Positions 37,601-64,000 of a stretch of DNA of 64,000 nt are shown here, in pieces. The position numbers were made by a program, and so were the translations under genes. Location: NCBI RefSeq assembly GCF_017654505.1, contig NW_024471561.1, positions 31,016-95,015 of the forward strand. The letters are read 5' to 3'. A model generated the notes under the pieces. The model was not told where the DNA came from and made no database searches. It worked only from the letters and a program-made list of their open reading frames with translations. The DNA comes from Polyodon spathula (taxonomy: Eukaryota > Chordata > Actinopteri > Acipenseriformes > Polyodontidae). Position 1 is the stretch's first letter, and every line of letters starts with the position of its first letter.

Positions 37601-38983
37601 TTTGCGGTCAACATCAGTGTACATCTCTCATTTACTGTTTTAGGAGCAGTGTTGCCTGTTCAGGCATTGTTATTTTTTTTTTTTAAATACACTTGTGTGC
37701 AGCACACTTCATGTTCACATTGTAGCAGGATGTCATTTTTCCTATATGGAATAGGATTGCTCGTTTTTATCACTTCAACTTCTCCTGCTGCACATGTGAT
37801 GAGATGTTTTTTCTAAACGGTGAGGGTTAAAAAAAAAAAAAAAAAAAAAATTAAATTTGGAAGCAAGATTTCCATTGACTCTGGGTGTTGACAATCTTCA
37901 CACACCCCTATATATATCTCTATACAATTACTTCAATATGGTAGACATGTCATACAGAGGTCAGAGACTATGTCCTGGTCACTGACACATGCAGAACAGT
38001 GTAGACACCTGCAAACAGGCAGCTCCTGAAATGGTCTGAGGTGCAAGGCTTTGGCAGTGTGGGGATGACCGCTTTGTTTCTGGGATGCCTGTCCCAGCCC
38101 TGGAAGTCAATGTGAAGGTATAGTTATGTTTTGGCGGCTTCTAGTCAAGCAGCAATAGAGATGTGATCCAGATTAGTGAGGCTGCAAGCACTAAAGCCCC
38201 CCTCTCCTCCACAGTCTCTGATCACGCTTGATGGGGGTCAGCTGGTCCACAAGCAGACGTGGGATGGCAAAGAGACTACGCTGGTGAGGGAGATAACGGA
38301 GGGCAAGCTCACCCTGGTGAGTAAAGCATCGTGCGCTGTGGGAGCAGAGCGAACCCTGTTTAGTGTAATATGCAGATGACTGGGGGGGGCTGCAGCATTT
38401 TGACATGCACATTGCTCTTCTATTTAACACCCAGTTCTAGAGAAATCAGATCTAGCAAGGAATTCAAACCAGTCACTGGGAATTGCAATTTTAGATTAGA
38501 AGAAATTAAACTGTTTTTACAGCAAGATGAAAAGTGGTAGCATGTTGGCTGGTAGTGGTCATTAAGTATGTAGAGTTGTGTGTGGGTTTTTTTTTTTTTT
38601 ATATAAATAAAAATGATTCTCAATATGCACATTGTCCAGGGACCCTGTGCTGGAAGTTCTTTTTATTTCTTGGAACAGGCTGTAGTCCCAGCTAACAGTG
38701 CCTTGCCATTCCCAGCATCATTCTTGCAGAATCATGCCTGCAGCTTGACTAATAATAATCTAACATGAACAACCTTCCTCCTGCTTGTCCGTTTTCCAGG
38801 TTCTGCTGTGGCCTGCTTGCTCCTCGGTGATGCTTTTCACTGTGGAGGCAGGCGGGGGTAGCTGAGCGGTTCACGGAGGGAGAGGCTCTGCACCCTGATC
38901 TCACTTGCCTGGCTTGTGTTTCTTTGCAGACTCTGACGATGGGAAATGTGGTGAGCACACGTATCTATGAGAAGGCAGCGTGA
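34670..38983 (+). CDS. fabp3: Fatty acid-binding protein 3 (heart type), complete gene
   Basis: A small cytosolic lipid carrier that binds long-chain fatty acids and delivers them to mitochondria and nuclei, mainly in heart and muscle. Four coding exons: 34,670-34,742, 36,951-37,123, 38,215-38,316 and 38,930-38,983. The sizes 73/173/102/54 are the standard layout of this family, all with GT-AG sites. The product is 133 aa, starts MVDAFVGTW, and has the signatures [40 protein letters not shown] and [11 protein letters not shown]. The C-terminal STRIYEKAA supplies the Arg-x-Tyr pair that holds the fatty-acid carboxylate. [10 protein letters not shown] and the [12 protein letters not shown] region fit FABP3 better than FABP7 or FABP4. 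zcchc17 lies tail-to-tail downstream, as in human, which supports the name. The frame is intact. Confidence 0.96.
35545..35665 (-). repeat. LINE 3' scrap in fabp3 intron 1
   Basis: TTTACAAAACGAGAGGCAGC and TAGTAGCTTATTGATCCCAG match the LINE fragment that starts at 27,245, with deletions. Intron 1 otherwise holds two G runs (34,859-34,878 and about 34,949-34,960) and nothing else I recognise. Confidence 0.65.
37433..37455. repeat. 23-base poly(C) tract in fabp3 intron 2
   Basis: An uninterrupted C run. With the G runs of intron 1 it gives the gene several potential quadruplex or i-motif sites. Such lengths are often misread by sequencers. Confidence 0.9.
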
Positions 38984-39123
38984 GTCCTCCGCTCCCCCAC
39001 TCCAGCGCCGAGAGCACCATGGACGATCTGGGTCCCTCGCACACTCCTGTTCCAGCCTTTTCTACTGCCTGCTCATTTGCTCTGTTTAAACACGATTCCA
39101 TTCAAATATTTGATTCCATTGCA

Positions 39124-39129
39124 AATAAA
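39124..39129 (+). terminator. Candidate fabp3 polyadenylation signal
   Basis: AATAAA about 140 bases after the fabp3 stop, giving a short 3' UTR. A second AATAAA near 39,313 (ATGAATAAATGAG) is an alternative. Confidence 0.6.
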
Positions 39130-39249
39130 ATAAGTCTAGTTACTGGTTGCTGTGTTTGTTTGCTTTATTTAATTACATTGTATCTACAAACAATTTTTTG
39201 CCTTTTCATTTAGTTTAGGAATTAACTATACCAGTTTTGTAATTCAGTG

Positions 39250-40428
39250 ACCTATGAAAGACTGACTTCTGTACAGGAGGAGGTGGGTTATGAGACTCTC
39301 ACGGATTTGTTATGAATAAATGAGTCTTGCAAATGCATTGGAAGCAGTGTCTATCTGTATAGTCAAATATCAACACATGGTGTTCCTGCTGGCTGGGCCT
39401 CACCAGTAAGGCAGAGTTTCCCCTAGGGGATTGACTGTCCCAGCTGTGATTTGAATAATATAATAGTATAATTTAAGAAACAGTCTTGCTCTCCTGGATG
39501 AACTGGCCTGACGCCAGGACCAGCATGTACCACTCGACCTGCCAGTACATAACTTGCACTCTGCAAGCTCAGGAGTTCAGCAAGTTGCTGGGGCTCCTGC
39601 CAAAAGATGAGTGGATGGGTTTCTCCAGCACACAAACTCGAGCAGTATCAGGGACACCTATCCAATCTGCAGCACACAATCTGGGGTGCACGGCTCGCCC
39701 CTTGGGTCTCTTGCATATTCCTTCAACGGCACCTCTATCATGTTTGAAAAGAAAGGTCTGTATCTGTACTGGTGGCTCCAGCAGGAAACAGTTCATGAGA
39801 AAATGATACAGCTGTTCATGGGTTTTCAGGTCATTACTGTGGGGAAACGTGCTGCTGTTAACATGTCATTAATGCTAATGAGAAATACTAAAGATCATAT
39901 CCATTTCAATTCCAGCAACCCCCTAAAGCATCTCCATGCCTTCAAATTCAAGCCAAATCTGTTGTATACAGTAAGTCACACTGCTACAGGACTCCTATCT
40001 GTGATGTCACTACCCTGTTTCCCAGGACCCCTAAAACTATGTTGAAAAATAAGAATGTGACAATCGAGCCCCTCTGGTAGTTCTGTCAAAGGAAAAACCA
40101 CTTCCACAGGAAATATTTCATTTTTGGACCAGAGAACTGCATTACCCTTCTGTTTGCTCCTGGTGTATAATGTTCAAGCTGCCACATGAGTACCCTTTAC
40201 ATAGAGACCTGCCTGTACAGATGCAGGCATCTTGTGTACCCAAAGTTCACACCATTCACACTTCAGGACGTCCAACGCCTGCCCCTCAACTGGGCAACAC
40301 AATAAAGAATGCCCCATTATAAATTACAAAGTCCCGCAATCAGTAAATGATCTGTCTGTCAAACGAAAAACAAACACACAACTCCAATACTGCCCAATCA
40401 GCATTTCACATTCAGTAACCCTTCATCT

Positions 40429-40437
<9 letters not shown>
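39250..40437. other. Intergenic DNA between fabp3 and zcchc17
   Basis: No known gene. A 144-codon open frame at 39,611-40,045 on + has no recognisable domain, and overlapping frames of similar length exist, so it is probably chance. Confidence 0.5.

Positions 40438-40483
<46 letters not shown>
40438..40483. repeat. (TA)n microsatellite
   Basis: About 23 TA dinucleotides in the short interval between fabp3 and the end of zcchc17. Confidence 0.93.
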
Positions 40484-40486
<3 letters not shown>

Positions 40487-40530
40487 GTAATATAAAAAAC
40501 AACTGTAGACTCATAAAAGCTATTATCAGG

Positions 40531-40536
40531 TTTAAT
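40531..40536 (-). terminator. Weak candidate polyadenylation signal of zcchc17
   Basis: TTTAAT on +, i.e. ATTAAA on minus, about 170 bases after the zcchc17 stop. It is the nearest accepted hexamer. A canonical AATAAA is not seen closer. Confidence 0.35.
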
Positions 40537-40706
40537 TGTAAATCTTTTCACGTGTGGCCTCTTTTTAAGTAAAGACCAGTCCCGTTACTTGAGTTCCTCC
40601 TTTTTAAAGCAATGAGGTGGGTGTCAGGTTTGGTTTCACAGGGAATCAATCGCGAGGCAGCCCCTCTCCCCTCTCTGGGTTCAATCCCCCTTCGCCCTCC
40701 CCGAGT

Positions 40707-43700
40707 TCAATCCCGATGCTGGTGCCCCTTGTGCTTCTGCATCTTGTGTTTCTTCTTCTGCTTCTTGGAGGAGGAGGAGGAGGAAGAGTACCTCCTCTTG
40801 GTGTCCCCGTCCTCGTCGCTGCTGGAGTCGGAGCTGTCCGAGTCCGAGACGCCCCGCTTCTCCTTGTGCTTGTGCTTCTTGGAGGAGGAGGAGGAGCGCC
40901 TCCTCTTGGTGTCCCCGTCCTCGCCGCTGCTGGAGTCGGAGCTGTCCGAGTCCGAGACGCCCCGCTTCTCCTTGTGCTTGTGCTTCTTCTTCTTCTTTTT
41001 CTTCTCCTGTTAATGACATTCATTCACAACTTCAAACACTCATCACAATTCTGAGCTTCAATGTGTTGCTGTTTATTTTGTGTCTCTAGCATGTTCTGTG
41101 AATGCTCTTGTCGATTTTTATCTTATATACCCATGGTTGCGTTATATTAAATAAATAAGAAAATAAATAAAAATAATTCTTATCGAAAAGCGTCTAGAAT
41201 TAGATTCTGTTTAACTTCCTAAATGTTTAACCTTTAATATATTGGAAATTAGCTGTAACCAATTTTTTAAAAAGCCATAAGAGAGTAGGGGTGTAAAGAC
41301 TGATTGCGTATCGATGAATCCTGAAACTTTCTTTCCATGGTATCTCTTACAGTGTGTATCAAAAGCACAACGTAGCTCACTGCATTTCACCAAGTGGCTC
41401 TGGAGTAAATAAGGGTGTTTTATACTTGGCATGAACACACACTCTCCCAAGCTCAGTGTTTGTCTTTTAACATATTAAATGATCATTTGATGTTAACGTG
41501 CATCCCAACATGTGATGCGTGTTGTATCGCCACAGCCCTGCAAGAGAACCCTTCTTTGGAGTGCAGTGGGTGATTTTAGAATGCACTGTATTATGAGAAT
41601 GAGACTACATGTATACAACATGTATGTGTAGAATATGGAAAAGTCTCTGAATAGAACACGTAGCGTTACACTGCACGCAACCTGCTGGAAACATTTTCTT
41701 TAATATTGCACAGAAAAGTCTAAGCACAGTGCATTGTCCTTATGGTCTGTGTACATGAATTGTCCATTCGAAATGAACACACAGCTTACATATACAGTGC
41801 ATATTGAACACAAGTGTCAATGCTGGACAGGAAATATGAACAGCTTTAATACTTACACAGAACAAACCGCCCTTCGAGAAGCAGCTGTTACTGTAGAAAA
41901 TCCAGAGACAGCTGGGCTGCCTGAGACTCCCACCACAACAGGACAGGCGCAGCCAAGCTGCAGCTCTGCTGACTTACTGCACAGATCTACCCTGACTGGA
42001 GCCAAACCCATGACGAGGGGCGGAGGGAAATCTCCAGCCCACCCTCCCACTGGGACAGGGGCTACACCCCTATAGGAAGTGTTTTCATATCTACAGTATT
42101 TTTCATCTACTCTCTGAACAGCCTCCCTCTGCTCTGAGCTGGTAGATGAGTGAAGGACAAAGGTAGGCTCTTCTACTCTCTGAAGAGCCTCCCTCTGCTC
42201 TGCGCTGGTGGATGAGTGAAAGAGAAAGGGAGGCTCTTCTACTCTCTGAAGAGCCTCCCTCTGCTCTGCGCTGGTGGATGAGTGAAGGAGAAAGAGAACA
42301 CATTTTCATTGAACGTATGAAGCTGATGTGTTTCCAAGCTGAGCACTGTCGAGTGTTGAATAGTCATGGATGAGTGTATTGAGTAATCAGGGGCATGCTG
42401 AAATCATTTGCACTTACCTTCTTCCGTTTCTTGGCTGGGACTTTCTCTGATTGGCTGGGCTGCTGCCCTGGCCCCTCCCCCTGCCCCTCCTCCTCCTCCT
42501 CCTCCTCCGGCACCAAGCCATACTTCATTCCCCCAGGCTGAGAGAAACAGTCCTTCGCAAAGTGGCCTTCGAGGGGAGGAGAGAGTAAACTGATCAGCAA
42601 CAAACCATCAAACCAATAACACAGGCTGGCTAGCTTCAGCACTGGAAATGATTATAGACAGAACACACAGCACTCCACTGGACCCAGTAACAACATCATG
42701 ACTGTCACACAGCCTGCAAGAGGGGCGTGGGTGATTCACTGAACACACAGGAGTCAGACGCTGTCTCTGAAATGCCACCCAGGTGCACAAGCTTTACTTT
42801 GCCAGGCAGGGATACTTTGGTGACACGGAGGGTGGCTCCCAACAGTGGTATCCCTCTCAGTGGTCTGTGCACACATAGGTGCAGAAATAACAGATCAGAA
42901 TCAAAGTGTGAATACAGCCAGACACACAGGGTGTGAATACAGCCCCACACAGGGTGTGAATACAGCCAGACACACAGGGTGTGAATACAGCCAGACACAC
43001 AGGGTGTGAATGCAGCCAGACACACAGGGTGTGAATGCAGCCAGACACACAGGGTGTGAATGCAGCCAGACACACAGGGTGTGAATGCAGCCAGACACAC
43101 AGGGTGTGAATACAGCCAGACACACAGGGTGTGAATACAGCCAGACACACAGGGTGTGAATACAGCCAGACACACAGGGTGTGAATACAGCCCCACACAG
43201 GGTGTGAATACAGCCAGACACACAGGGTGTGAATACAGCCAGACACACAGGGTGTGAATACAGCCAGACACACGGGGTGTGAATACAGCCAGACACAGGG
43301 TGTGAATACAGCCAGACACACGGGGTGTGAATACAGCCCCACACAGGGTGTGAATGCACAGACACACGGGGTGTGAATGCAGCCACACAGGGTGTGAATA
43401 CAGCCAGACACACGGGGTGTGAATACAGCCAGACACACAGGGTGTGAATACAGCCAGACACACAGGGTGTGAATACAGCCAGACACACGGGGTGTGAATA
43501 CAGCCAGACACACGGGGTGTGAATACAGCCAGACACACAGGGTGTGAATACAGCCACACACGGGGTGTGAATACAGCCCCACACAGGGTGTGAATGCAGC
43601 CAGACACACGGGGTGTGAATACAGCCAAACACACAGGGTGCGAATACAGCCCCACACAGGGTGTGAATGCAGCCAGACACACAGGGTGTAAATGCAGCCA

Positions 43701-43971
43701 GACACACGGGGTGTAAATGCAGCCCCACACTGGGTGTGAATGCAGCCAGACACAGGGTGTGAATACAGCCAGACACACAGGATGTGAATACAGCCCCACA
43801 CTCTGCTGCTCCGTGTTGCACGCTTGGCGAGTCTCTCCCTGGTGTTTTTGAGCTCTGGTATCACACACACCTTTGCAGCCGCACTTCTTGCAGACAGTGT
43901 TGAGCACGGCCTCCAGGGTGATCCTCTGCTTGGAGTAATCTCGGAACTCCCTCCTCTTCCTCTCGTCCTGT
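40707..43971 (-). CDS. zcchc17: Zinc finger CCHC domain-containing protein 17, 3' half
   Basis: ZCCHC17 (pNO40/PS1D) is a nucleolar, ribosome-associated RNA-binding protein with an N-terminal S1 domain, a CCHC knuckle and a Lys/Ser-rich tail. Three exons are visible, in transcript order: 43,971-43,871, 42,566-42,418 and 41,006 to the stop at 40,707, all with GT-AG sites and matching phases. The first encodes DYSKQRITLEAVLNTVCKKC. The CCHC knuckle CKKCGCKGHFAKDC is split across exons one and two, as in the human protein. Then come an acidic run (VPEEEEEEEG), AKKRKK, and a basic/Ser tail holding a 36-residue tandem duplication. The first exon could begin at 43,967 instead. The S1-domain exons should lie upstream (above 43,971) but are not found before the N gap. 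It faces fabp3 tail-to-tail. Confidence 0.92.
40793..40990 (-). repeat. In-frame 108-bp tandem duplication in the zcchc17 last exon
   Basis: The block encoding KHKHKEKRGVSDSDSSDSSS and the following GEDGDTKRRRSSSSSK occurs twice, 108 bases (36 codons) apart, almost identical in DNA. One copy has GEDG and the other DEDG. The near identity at synonymous sites implies a recent or gene-converted duplication. Confidence 0.85.
42100..42300. repeat. Three-copy repeat in zcchc17 intron
   Basis: Three copies of a unit of about 66 bases (CTACTCTCTGAAGAGCCTCC, then CTCTGCTCTGCGCTGGTGGATGAGTGAA). The copies are easily alignable. Confidence 0.85.
42902..43800. repeat. 25-bp minisatellite in zcchc17 intron
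   Basis: About 36 copies of TACAGCCAGACACACAGGGTGTGAA with shorter variants (CAGCCCCACACAGGG). It fills most of the intron between the two zinc-knuckle exons. Very long open frames on the minus strand across it, including one that runs into the true exon at 43,871, are artefacts of the repeat. Confidence 0.96.
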
Positions 43972-44121
43972 CTGCAAAAAACAAGGACAGGCTCTGTCAG
44001 CAATGGAGCTGCCTGGAAAACAGCTTCCCATCTCTCTATATTTATTAATCGTTCCTTAACCAAGAAAACCCCATTGAGCTGGAAGCCTCATTTACAAGAG
44101 TGTCCCGGCAGCTGTACTACA

Positions 44122-44838
44122 CGATTCAATAATTCACTCGCTCCCTCTCTCCTGCACGATTCAATAATTCACTCGCTCCCTCTGTACTGCACAATTCAAT
44201 AATTCACTCGCTCCCTCTCTCCTGCACAATTCAATAATTCACTCGCTCCCTCTCTCCTGCACGATTCAATAATTCACTCGCTCCCTCTCTCCTGCACGAT
44301 TCAATAATTCACTCGCTCCCTCTGTACTGCACGATTCAATAATTCACTCGCTCCCTCTCTCCTGCACGATTCAATAATTCACTCGCTCCCTCTCTCCTGC
44401 ACGATTCAATAATTCACTCCCTCCCTCTCTCCTGCACGATTCAATAATTCACTCGCTCCCTCTCTCCTGCACGATTCAATAATTCACTCACTCCCTCTCT
44501 CCTGCACGATTCAATAATTCACTCGCTCCCTCTCCTGCACGATTCAATAATTCACTCGCTCCCTCTCTCCTGCACGATTCAATAATTCACTCGCTCCCTC
44601 TCTCCTGCACGATTCAATAATTCACTCGCTCCCTCTCTCCTGCACGATTCAATAATTCACTCGCTCCCTCTCTCCTGCACGATTCAATAATTCACTCGCT
44701 CCCTCTCTCCTGCACGATTCAATAATTCACTCGCTCCCTCTCTCCTGCACGATTCAATAATTCACTCGCTCCCTCTCTCCTGCACGATTCAATAATTCAC
44801 TCGCTCCCTCTGTACTGCACAATTCAATAATTCACTCG
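44122..44838. repeat. 35-bp minisatellite
   Basis: About 20 copies of GATTCAATAATTCACTCGCT followed by CCCTCTCTCCTGCAC, in the region where the zcchc17 upstream exons are expected. Confidence 0.96.
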
Positions 44839-45245
44839 AGAAAAACTGTTGAGGGCAGGGACAGCAGGGTGAAGGGTTCTAGAGAAAAACTGTTGAGGGC
44901 AGGGACAGCAGGGTGAAGGGTTCTAGAACAAAGCTGTTGAGGGCAGAACACAGGGTGAAGGGTTCTAGAGCAAAGCTGTTGAAGGAAGAACAGCAGGGTG
45001 AAGGGTTCTAGAGAAAAGCTGTTGAGGGCAGGGACAGTGGAGTGAAGGGTTCTAGAACAAAGCTGTTGAGGGCAGAACACAGGGTGAAGGGTTCTAGAGC
45101 AAAGCTGTTGAAGGAAGAACAGCAGGGTGAAGGGTTCTAGAGCAAAGCTGTTGAGGGCAGGGACAACGAGGTGAAGGGTTCTAGAGCAAAGCTGTCGAGG
45201 GCAGGGACAGTGCAGTGAAGGGTTCTAGAGCAAAGCTGTTCAGAG
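44839..45245. repeat. 44-bp minisatellite
   Basis: About nine looser copies of a unit with AAACTGTTGAGGGCAGGGAC and GTGAAGGGTTCTAGAG. It directly follows the 35-bp array. Confidence 0.92.
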
Positions 45246-45504
45246 GGTAGGTCAGGTAGTGTGAGTTTATTCATCTTTTCAACTCATTGAGTGCCATTGT
45301 TCTCATTTGAGGACAGGCTACTTTGTAATTTTTTGGTGCATTTTTAATGGCATCTTCCTGTTAATTTAATTTTCTTTTTAACTATATTGTTATGATAACT
45401 TACTCTAATTTTGTGAACGTCAAAAGTTAAGTCTAAATGCAATGTATCAAATTACATAAACACAGCTTGTCTTCTGATGTGTTACATATTATGAGGAGAG
45501 GTGA

Positions 45505-46000
45505 CAGACTAACAGCGCTGTACACTCAGGCATGGGAGAGGCTAACAGCGCTGTACACTCAGGCATGAGAGAGGCTAACAGCGCTGTACACTCAGGCATG
45601 GGAGAGGCTAACAGCGCTGTACACTCAGGCATGGGAGAGGCTAACAGCGCTGTACACTCAGGCATGGGAGAGGCTAACAGCGCTGTACACTCAGGCATGG
45701 GAGAGGCTAACAGCGCTGTACACTCAGGCATGAGAGAGGCTAACAGCGCTGTACACTCAGGCATGAGAGAGGCTAACAGCGCTGTACACTCAGGCATGAG
45801 AGAGGCTAACAGCGCTGTACACTCAGGCATGAGAGAGGCTAACAGCGCTGTACACTCAGGCATGAGAGAGGCTAACAGCGCTGTACACTCAGGCATGGGA
45901 GAGGCTAACAGCGCTGTACACTCAGGCATGAGAGAGGCTAACAGCGCTGTACACTCAGGCATGAGAGAGGCTAACAGCGCTGTACACTCAGGCATGGGAG
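45505..46000. repeat. 33-bp minisatellite running into the gap
   Basis: Fifteen copies of GAGGCTAACAGCGCTGTACA followed by CTCAGGCATGGGA, alternating only GGGA and GAGA. The array is cut by the N gap, so its real length is unknown. The long open frames across it on both strands are repeat artefacts. Confidence 0.96.
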
Positions 46001-46500
46001 NNNNNNNNNNNNNNNNNNNNNNNNNNNNNNNNNNNNNNNNNNNNNNNNNNNNNNNNNNNNNNNNNNNNNNNNNNNNNNNNNNNNNNNNNNNNNNNNNNNN
46101 NNNNNNNNNNNNNNNNNNNNNNNNNNNNNNNNNNNNNNNNNNNNNNNNNNNNNNNNNNNNNNNNNNNNNNNNNNNNNNNNNNNNNNNNNNNNNNNNNNNN
46201 NNNNNNNNNNNNNNNNNNNNNNNNNNNNNNNNNNNNNNNNNNNNNNNNNNNNNNNNNNNNNNNNNNNNNNNNNNNNNNNNNNNNNNNNNNNNNNNNNNNN
46301 NNNNNNNNNNNNNNNNNNNNNNNNNNNNNNNNNNNNNNNNNNNNNNNNNNNNNNNNNNNNNNNNNNNNNNNNNNNNNNNNNNNNNNNNNNNNNNNNNNNN
46401 NNNNNNNNNNNNNNNNNNNNNNNNNNNNNNNNNNNNNNNNNNNNNNNNNNNNNNNNNNNNNNNNNNNNNNNNNNNNNNNNNNNNNNNNNNNNNNNNNNNN
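46001..46500. other. Assembly gap (500 N)
   Basis: Second run of exactly 500 N. On the left the zcchc17 5' exons are missing; on the right the nbeal1 5' exons are missing. The true distance across is unknown and must be large if the join is correct. Confidence 0.98.
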
Positions 46501-46537
46501 ATGTATTCTAATGAACTTGTTTATATGACGTTCATAA

Positions 46538-64000
<17,463 letters not shown>

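Noticed and set aside
39611..40045. 144-codon open frame on + after fabp3
   Set aside because: No domain, competing open frames, no splice or promoter signal; likely chance.
42705..44063. 452-codon open frame on - overlapping zcchc17
   Set aside because: It reads through the 25-bp intronic minisatellite; only 43,871-43,971 is a true exon.

Overview
The window is nuclear DNA of a vertebrate, most likely a ray-finned fish. The genes are intron-rich with GT-AG splice sites. The interspersed repeats are Tc1-type transposons, L2/CR1-like LINE fragments, foldback MITEs, a small LTR element and many minisatellites. A non-teleost fish such as a sturgeon, paddlefish, gar or bowfin is my guess from the look of the repeats, not something shown here. 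There are no bacterial operons, CRISPR arrays or prokaryotic elements.

Layout. Bases 1 to about 3,530 have unusual composition: CpG is not depleted, dinucleotides are close to random, and no gene is visible. One short, nearly perfect piece of Tc1 transposase sequence lies inside. From 3.5 to 5.9 kb is AT-rich repeat DNA ending in a 500-N gap (5,873-6,372). From 6,373 to about 11,195 are two abutting satellite arrays with units of 56 bp and about 37 bp. A non-autonomous LTR retrotransposon with a target-site duplication occupies 11,367-13,679. From 14 to 34 kb is gene-free DNA holding a foldback MITE, LINE pieces, a complete but dead Tc1 element with TA duplications, a second Tc1 relic, a 45-bp minisatellite, other TIR or hairpin elements and a G-rich 35-bp minisatellite.

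Genes. A complete four-exon fabp3 (heart-type fatty-acid-binding protein, 133 aa, TATA promoter) runs from 34,670 to 38,983 on +. The 3' half of zcchc17 (nucleolar zinc-knuckle protein) lies tail-to-tail with it on - (40,707-43,971), the same convergent order as in human 1p35. Its upstream exons are not in view. After three more minisatellites and a second 500-N gap (46,001-46,500), 28 consecutive in-phase exons of an NBEAL1-like BEACH/WD40 gene run on + from 46,595 to the window edge. Its 5' exons are also missing. Both genes are truncated at the same gap, and in human zcchc17 and NBEAL1 are on different chromosomes. The join is therefore either a scaffolding error or a rearrangement.

The three genes have unrelated jobs: cytosolic fatty-acid transport, ribosome/RNA biology, and vesicle trafficking. 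They are neighbours, not a pathway. I found no convincing new biological system. The most useful leads are the doubtful assembly joins, the anomalous first 3.5 kb, a 36-codon in-frame tandem duplication in the zcchc17 tail, the compact LTR element, and two intronic stretches of nbeal1 that look like conserved non-coding DNA.
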